DNA of 9,657 nucleotides from the NCBI GenBank assembly GCA_025453505.1, contig JALOQG010000070.1, forward strand, positions 1 through 9,657. The letters are read 5' to 3'. Position 1 is the stretch's first letter, and every line of letters starts with the position of its first letter. This DNA is from Myxococcota bacterium. Its GTDB lineage: Bacteria > Myxococcota_A > UBA9160 > PR03. The position numbers and the translations under genes were made by a program. Shown piece by piece: positions 5,161 to 9,657 of the stretch. A model generated the notes under the pieces. That model made no database searches. It saw only the letters and a program-made list of their open reading frames with translations, and was not told the origin of the DNA.

Positions 5161-6717
5161 TCAGCGTCTCGTGTCGTCGACGGCTTCGATGCGGTGCTTC
5201 TGGATCTTGCCCGTCACGGTACGCGGCAGCGAAGTCACCGCGACGAACGAGTGCGGCACCTTGAACGACGCGAGCCGCTCGCGTCCCCAGGCGCGGAGCG
5301 CCTCGACGTCGAGCACGACGCCCGCGGCCGGTACGACGTAGGCGCGCCCGACTTCTCCCCAGCGCGCGTCGGCCACGCCGACGACTGCGATCTCCGCGAC
5401 GTCCGGGTGCTGCTGATAGGTCTGCTCGACCTGCGCCGGATACACGTTCTCGCCTCCCGAAATGAAGAGGTCGCGCGCGCGTCCGACGAGCGTCACGAAG
5501 CCCTCGGTGTCGCGCGTCGCGAGGTCTCCGGTGCGCAGCCAGCCGTCCTCGCGCAGTGTCTCGGCGGTCGCCGCAGGTCGTTGCCAGTAGCCCGTCATCG
5601 TGATCGGGCCGCGCACGACGATCTCTCCGGTCTGTCCGACGTCGACGTCGCGCCATTGCGGTACCGGCCGGTCGAGAGAGTCGCGTGCGACGATGCGAAG
5701 CTCGACGTGGAAGACGGGCTTGCCGACGCTGCCGGCCTTGCGAATGGCGTCGCGCGCATCGAGGCAGCACAGGATCGACGTCTCGGTCTGCCCGAAGCCC
5801 TGCTTCAGCCGCACGCCGCGCGACTCGAAGGCGTGGATCAGCTCGACGGGGATCGCCGCGCCGGCGGTGAACGCGAAACGCAACGACGCGAGATCGGCGC
5901 GGCCGCCGCGTGCATCGAGCGCGGCGAGGAGCTCGCCGAACATGGTGGGAACACCACCGAAGTACGTCACTGCGTGCTCCGACACGGCGCGCCACAGCCC
6001 CGACGCGTCGAAGTGACGCTGGAGCACGACGCAGGCGCCGGCATAGAGCGCCGGGAGCGCGAGGATCTGGAGGCCGAAGGAGTGAAAGAGGGGCACGACG
6101 GTCAGCACGCGGTCGCGGCCCGAGAGGTCGAAGAAGAGCTGGGCGTTGAGCGAATTGAAGAGCGTCTTGCGGTGCGGGAGCAGGGCGCCCTTCGGCACGC
6201 CGGTGGTTCCGGAGGTGTACATCAGCAGCATCGGATCGTCGGGTGTGACCGGCACGACCTCGAAGCGGGGGGGGAAGGCCGCCAGCGCGGCCTCGTAGGC
6301 GTCCGTGGCGTCGCCCGCGGCGACTCGCGTCGGCGCGCGGCGCGCGCCTTCGCAGGCTCTCGCGATCCGGTCGTCCAGCGACGCTTCGTGCAAGAGCACG
6401 CGCGGCTCCGCGTCGTCGAGGATCTCGCGCAGTTCGGGTGGCGCGAGCCGCGTGTTGATCGGGAGTGCAATCGCGCCGAGGCGCGCGGCCGCGAAGACGG
6501 TCTCGAGGAAGGCGGTGCGATTGGCGAGGGCGATCGCGACACGATCGCCACGCGCCACGCCGTGCGCGGCGAGCATCGCCGCGCAGCGCGCGCTTCGTTC
6601 CTCGAGCGTCGCGTAGCCGATGCTGCGCTCTGCCTCGACGATCGCGATGCGCTCACCGGTCGTCGCGGCGCGACGCGCCAGCCAGCCTCCGGCGTTGTGC
6701 AAGGCGCTCGTGCGCAT
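5161..6717 (-). CDS. Acyl-CoA synthetase (AMP-forming, class I adenylating enzyme)
   Basis: This 518-residue enzyme activates a carboxylic acid, probably a fatty or related acid, with ATP and CoA. The length is normal for the family. Motifs in order: P-loop YTSGTTGVPKG (167-177); PLFHSFG (209-215) lining the acyl pocket; GFGQTE (307-312), the adenine-binding A5 motif; TGD (396-398), with the ribose-binding Asp; GRARDLFISGGENVYP (412-427) at the hinge; and PRTVTGKIQK (498-507) with catalytic Lys504. All residues needed for activity are present. The layout matches the FadD3/FadD13-like and medium/long-chain synthetases, but the substrate cannot be read from sequence. The start ATG (6715-6717) gives a standard N-terminus (LHNAGGWLARRAATTGERIAI); no clear Shine-Dalgarno is seen before it. 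It diverges from the MaoC-like gene across 55 bases, which suggests related function in acyl-CoA metabolism. Confidence 0.93.
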   Translation of the reverse strand: MRTSALHNAGGWLARRAATTGERIAIVEAERSIGYATLEERSARCAAMLAAHGVARGDRVAIALANRTAFLETVFAAARLGAIALPINTRLAPPELREILDDAEPRVLLHEASLDDRIARACEGARRAPTRVAAGDATDAYEAALAAFPPRFEVVPVTPDDPMLLMYTSGTTGVPKGALLPHRKTLFNSLNAQLFFDLSGRDRVLTVVPLFHSFGLQILALPALYAGACVVLQRHFDASGLWRAVSEHAVTYFGGVPTMFGELLAALDARGGRADLASLRFAFTAGAAIPVELIHAFESRGVRLKQGFGQTETSILCCLDARDAIRKAGSVGKPVFHVELRIVARDSLDRPVPQWRDVDVGQTGEIVVRGPITMTGYWQRPAATAETLREDGWLRTGDLATRDTEGFVTLVGRARDLFISGGENVYPAQVEQTYQQHPDVAEIAVVGVADARWGEVGRAYVVPAAGVVLDVEALRAWGRERLASFKVPHSFVAVTSLPRTVTGKIQKHRIEAVDDTRR

Positions 6718-6772
6718 GCGGCGATCGGTACCGGAGGGGGCAACGCCCCGCCAGCCGCACTACCTTGGTCGC
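6718..6772. promoter_or_regulatory. Divergent intergenic region between synthetase and MaoC-like genes
   Basis: The 55 bases between two divergent starts must hold at least part of both promoters unless they lie inside the genes. It contains the palindrome CGGTACCG (6726-6733) and the hairpin GGGGC-AAC-GCCCC (6737-6749), both possible operator sites. I could not identify convincing -10 or -35 hexamers, and neither start codon has a good Shine-Dalgarno, so leaderless or weakly initiated transcripts are possible. Shared control of the two genes is inferred from position only. Confidence 0.4.
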
Positions 6773-7633
6773 ATGAACCTGAAGGGCGAGACCGCCTTCG
6801 TCGGACGGCATTGTGGGTCGAACCGCTACGACGTGACGCGCGAGCTGGTGCGCTTCTACGCCGACGCGCTCGGCGACGCGAGTCCCCTCTACGAATCGTA
6901 CGCGCCGTCGCTGCTCTTCCATTCCGAGTGTTACAAGGTGCTCGGCGAGTGGTATCTGAAGAACCTGTTCGGGAATCTGCATGCGCGCCAGGACTGGGAG
7001 CTCTTCGGCGCGGTTCCGATCGGGTCGCCCGTGCACACGCGATCGACGATCATCGAGCGTTATCACAAGCGCGGCCGCGACTACGTCGTCAACGAGACGG
7101 ATCTGATGGATGCCGAAGGCCGGTTGCTGGTACGCGGCCGCACGCACCAGTCGTTCCTGCCCGCCGGCGGTCCCGCGAAGTCCGGCTTCGTCGTCGACGA
7201 GAACACCTCGCGCGAGAAGACGCGCGCCGCGGCGGCGCCGTTTCCGACCGCCACGGGGGCCGATCTTCCGTCGCTCGAGAAGGTGGTGGACGAGCGACGC
7301 TGCTGGATGTTCTCCGGCCCGGGCCGGAACTATCACACGGACCGCGAGGCGGCGAAGCAGTTCGGCTTCCCCAACATCGTCGTGCAGGGCATGATGAGCA
7401 CCTGCTTCGTGCACCAGCTGATGCACGACCACTTCGGCCGCGGTTGGGTGATCGGCGGCAAGATGTCGCTCAAGCTCACCAACGTGCTCTGGGTGGACGA
7501 ACGCGTGTTCGTGCGCGGCCGGATCCGCGAGGAACAGTCCGAAGGGACGCAGACGCGCGTCGCGTGCGACGTGTGGGTGGAGAAGAGCGACGGAACCCGC
7601 GTCGTCATCGGCGAAGCGAGCGCGCTCGCCTAG
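6773..7633 (+). CDS. MaoC-like double-hotdog hydratase/dehydratase family protein
   Basis: This 286-residue protein has two hotdog halves, as in the MaoC/hydratase-2 and FAS1-type dehydratases that add or remove water at acyl-thioesters. The first half (about 1-150) starts like the MaoC N-terminal domain: TRELVRFYADALGDASPLY (22-40), a GDxxP loop with Tyr where the active-site His would be. The second half (about 160-286) carries GPGRNYHTDREAAKQFGFP followed by VVQGMM, which matches the usual helix and Gly-rich turn, with His188 in the catalytic position. The usual Asp (GDxNPxH) is not in its normal place in that half, so the dyad is incomplete in each half; activity may need both halves or be lost. 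The start is ATG 6773, the first Met consistent with the domain; no strong Shine-Dalgarno precedes it. It diverges from an acyl-CoA synthetase gene, and tilS begins 10 bases after its stop. Confidence 0.85.
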   Translation: MNLKGETAFVGRHCGSNRYDVTRELVRFYADALGDASPLYESYAPSLLFHSECYKVLGEWYLKNLFGNLHARQDWELFGAVPIGSPVHTRSTIIERYHKRGRDYVVNETDLMDAEGRLLVRGRTHQSFLPAGGPAKSGFVVDENTSREKTRAAAAPFPTATGADLPSLEKVVDERRCWMFSGPGRNYHTDREAAKQFGFPNIVVQGMMSTCFVHQLMHDHFGRGWVIGGKMSLKLTNVLWVDERVFVRGRIREEQSEGTQTRVACDVWVEKSDGTRVVIGEASALA

Positions 7634-7643
7634 GCAGGGCGGC

Positions 7644-8651
7644 GTGGGCGCGAAGCTGCGCGCTGCGCTCCGGGTGCAGGGCCTCGAAGGCCGCGCGATC
7701 AGCGTCGCATGCTCGGGCGGCGTCGACTCCGTGGTGTTGGTGCACACGCTCCACGAGATCGGTCAACGCGTCTCGATCGCACACGTCCACCACGGCCTGC
7801 GCGGCGAAGGCGCCGACGCGGACGAGGCGTTCGTCGCGGCGCTGGCGAAACGTCTCGATCTCCCGTTCGCGCACCGACGCGTCGATCCGCGCGCGCGGAT
7901 CGCGGCGGCCGCATCGAGTCGCGAGCGCCCGACCGTGCAGGAGGCGGCGCGGCGTCTGCGGGCCGACGCCCTCCGCGACGCCGCACGCGAACTCGGGGCG
8001 GATCACGTCGCGCTGGCGCACAACGCCGACGATCAGGCCGAGACCGTGCTGCTCCGGCTGCTTCGCGGCGCCGGCCCGGAGGGTCTCGGGGGCATCCCCG
8101 AACGCTCGCCCGACGGTCTCTTCGTGCGTCCGCTACTCGGCATCGGCCGACGCGAGATCCTCGCCCACGCCATGCGTCGGGGCATCGAATGGCGCGAGGA
8201 CCCGAGCAACGCCGACCGGCGCTACGCGCGCGCGCGGCTGCGGCACGAGTGGTTGCCGGGTCTCGCACGCGACTTCAACCCGCGATTGCTCAGGGCGATC
8301 GGGGATCTGGCCGAAGCGCAGCGCAGGGAGTCGGAATGGATTGCGCTCTCGGTGGAGCAGGAGGCAGATCGGCGCTTCGCGCGGGAGGCGAGCGGTGCGC
8401 TCCGCATGCCGGCGGACGTCTGGAACGCGGACGCCTTGCCCGACGCGATCGCGCGCCGACTCGCCCGACTCGCTCTGCATCGGATGGGCGCTGCGCGCGA
8501 CGTGACGCGCGCGCACGTCGAGCGGATCGTCCGGTTCTGGCGCGACGGCCGGCCGGGACGCAGGCTCGAGTTGCCGGGCGGACTCGTGCTCGCTCGCGAC
8601 GAGCGGGGCTTTTCACTCGCACGCAACTTGCCCCCGGCAACCGGCTGCTAA
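7644..8651 (+). CDS. tilS: tRNA(Ile)-lysidine synthetase
   Basis: TilS attaches lysine to C34 of the CAT-anticodon tRNA-Ile2, so that it reads AUA and is charged with isoleucine instead of methionine. The PP-loop SGGVDS sits at 24-29 and binds ATP. HVHHGLRG (47-54), HNADDQAETVLLRLLRG (126-142), GLGGIP (147-152) and the DPSN-to-RHEWLP block (about 186-205) are the family hallmarks in the normal order. The remainder (about 206-335) is helical and carries a short sheet near PGRRLELPGGLVLARDERGF. At 335 residues it is close to the short, Aquifex-like forms and appears to lack the full C-terminal domain of the E. coli type. The GTG start at 7644 puts the PP-loop at the usual distance; AGGG (7636-7639) is a close, weak ribosome site. 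Probably co-transcribed with the MaoC-like gene upstream, and possibly with ftsH downstream. The enzyme is essential in most bacteria. Confidence 0.95.
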   Translation: MGAKLRAALRVQGLEGRAISVACSGGVDSVVLVHTLHEIGQRVSIAHVHHGLRGEGADADEAFVAALAKRLDLPFAHRRVDPRARIAAAASSRERPTVQEAARRLRADALRDAARELGADHVALAHNADDQAETVLLRLLRGAGPEGLGGIPERSPDGLFVRPLLGIGRREILAHAMRRGIEWREDPSNADRRYARARLRHEWLPGLARDFNPRLLRAIGDLAEAQRRESEWIALSVEQEADRRFAREASGALRMPADVWNADALPDAIARRLARLALHRMGAARDVTRAHVERIVRFWRDGRPGRRLELPGGLVLARDERGFSLARNLPPATGC

Positions 8652-8760
8652 GCTCGACCCGCGGCTGCGGTTTCTCCCCCGCATCGCACGGTTTCCGTTT
8701 CGAGCGTCCAGCTCGGTTCGTGTCTCGGTCGTCCCTTGGGGCGCGCCAGAAGAGGTCGGT
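8652..8760 (+). other. tilS-ftsH intergenic region
   Basis: These 109 bases carry no gene. They end with AGAGG (8751-8755), the likely ribosome site for the GTG start of ftsH. No clear hairpin-plus-T terminator is seen after tilS, so read-through into ftsH is possible. The T-rich patch around 8690-8722 (TTTCCGTTTCG, then TTCGTGTC) might host a promoter for ftsH, but no hexamer pair is convincing. Confidence 0.4.

Positions 8761-9657
<897 letters not shown>

Noticed and set aside
4892..5341. Possible small + strand gene in the convergent gap
   Set aside because: The product is Arg/Ser/Pro-rich, the frame runs into the 3' end of the acyl-CoA synthetase gene, and no ribosome site or domain supports it.
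5194..8505. 1103-codon + strand open frame spanning three genes
   Set aside because: It runs antisense to the acyl-CoA synthetase and out of frame with the MaoC-like and tilS genes, all with convincing motifs. The product is Arg-rich without recognisable domains.

Overview
The window is a GC-rich, densely coded piece of bacterial chromosome. Codons end in G or C nearly everywhere and GTG and TTG starts are common. The gene content (an HPK4-type two-component cluster, a PilZ protein, an acyl-CoA synthetase facing a double-hotdog MaoC protein, and tilS next to ftsH) suits a Gram-negative of the former deltaproteobacterial grouping, such as Myxococcota, Desulfobacterota or Binatota. That placement is inference from style and content; no marker gene here fixes it. 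I see no phage, IS, CRISPR or plasmid signature.

Left part (1-3230, + strand): the 3' part of a histidine kinase, cut by the window edge, runs into a 564-residue protein with receiver, GAF and histidine kinase modules. The reading frames overlap by 23 bases, so the two are probably translated together and may form a phosphorelay in which the first kinase phosphorylates the receiver of the second. An exported 233-residue protein with a TolB/FlgO/CsgG-like N-terminal pattern follows. It starts at TTG, and its Shine-Dalgarno lies in one arm of a perfect 8-bp inverted repeat.

Middle (3231-5160): an intact tRNA with anticodon CAT, most likely elongator tRNA-Met; then an unrecognised 191-residue protein; then a protein joining a receiver-like domain without phosphorylation residues to a PilZ (cyclic-di-GMP) domain. 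About 340 bases without a gene (4822-5160) separate it from the next gene, which points the other way. That gap holds several short perfect hairpins that could end transcription from one or both sides.

Right part (5161-9657): a medium/long-chain-type acyl-CoA synthetase on the - strand faces a two-domain MaoC-like hydratase on the + strand across 55 bases. The pair suggests a shared role in acyl-CoA metabolism. tilS (tRNA-Ile lysidine synthetase) follows the MaoC gene after only 10 bases, and after a further 109 bases comes ftsH, whose first 299 codons are in the window. tilS beside ftsH is a widespread bacterial arrangement; a MaoC gene directly upstream is less expected.

I did not find a convincing undescribed system. 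The best leads are the hairpin over the TTG start, the pseudo-receiver-PilZ protein with its unknown neighbour, and the altered hydratase motif in the MaoC protein.
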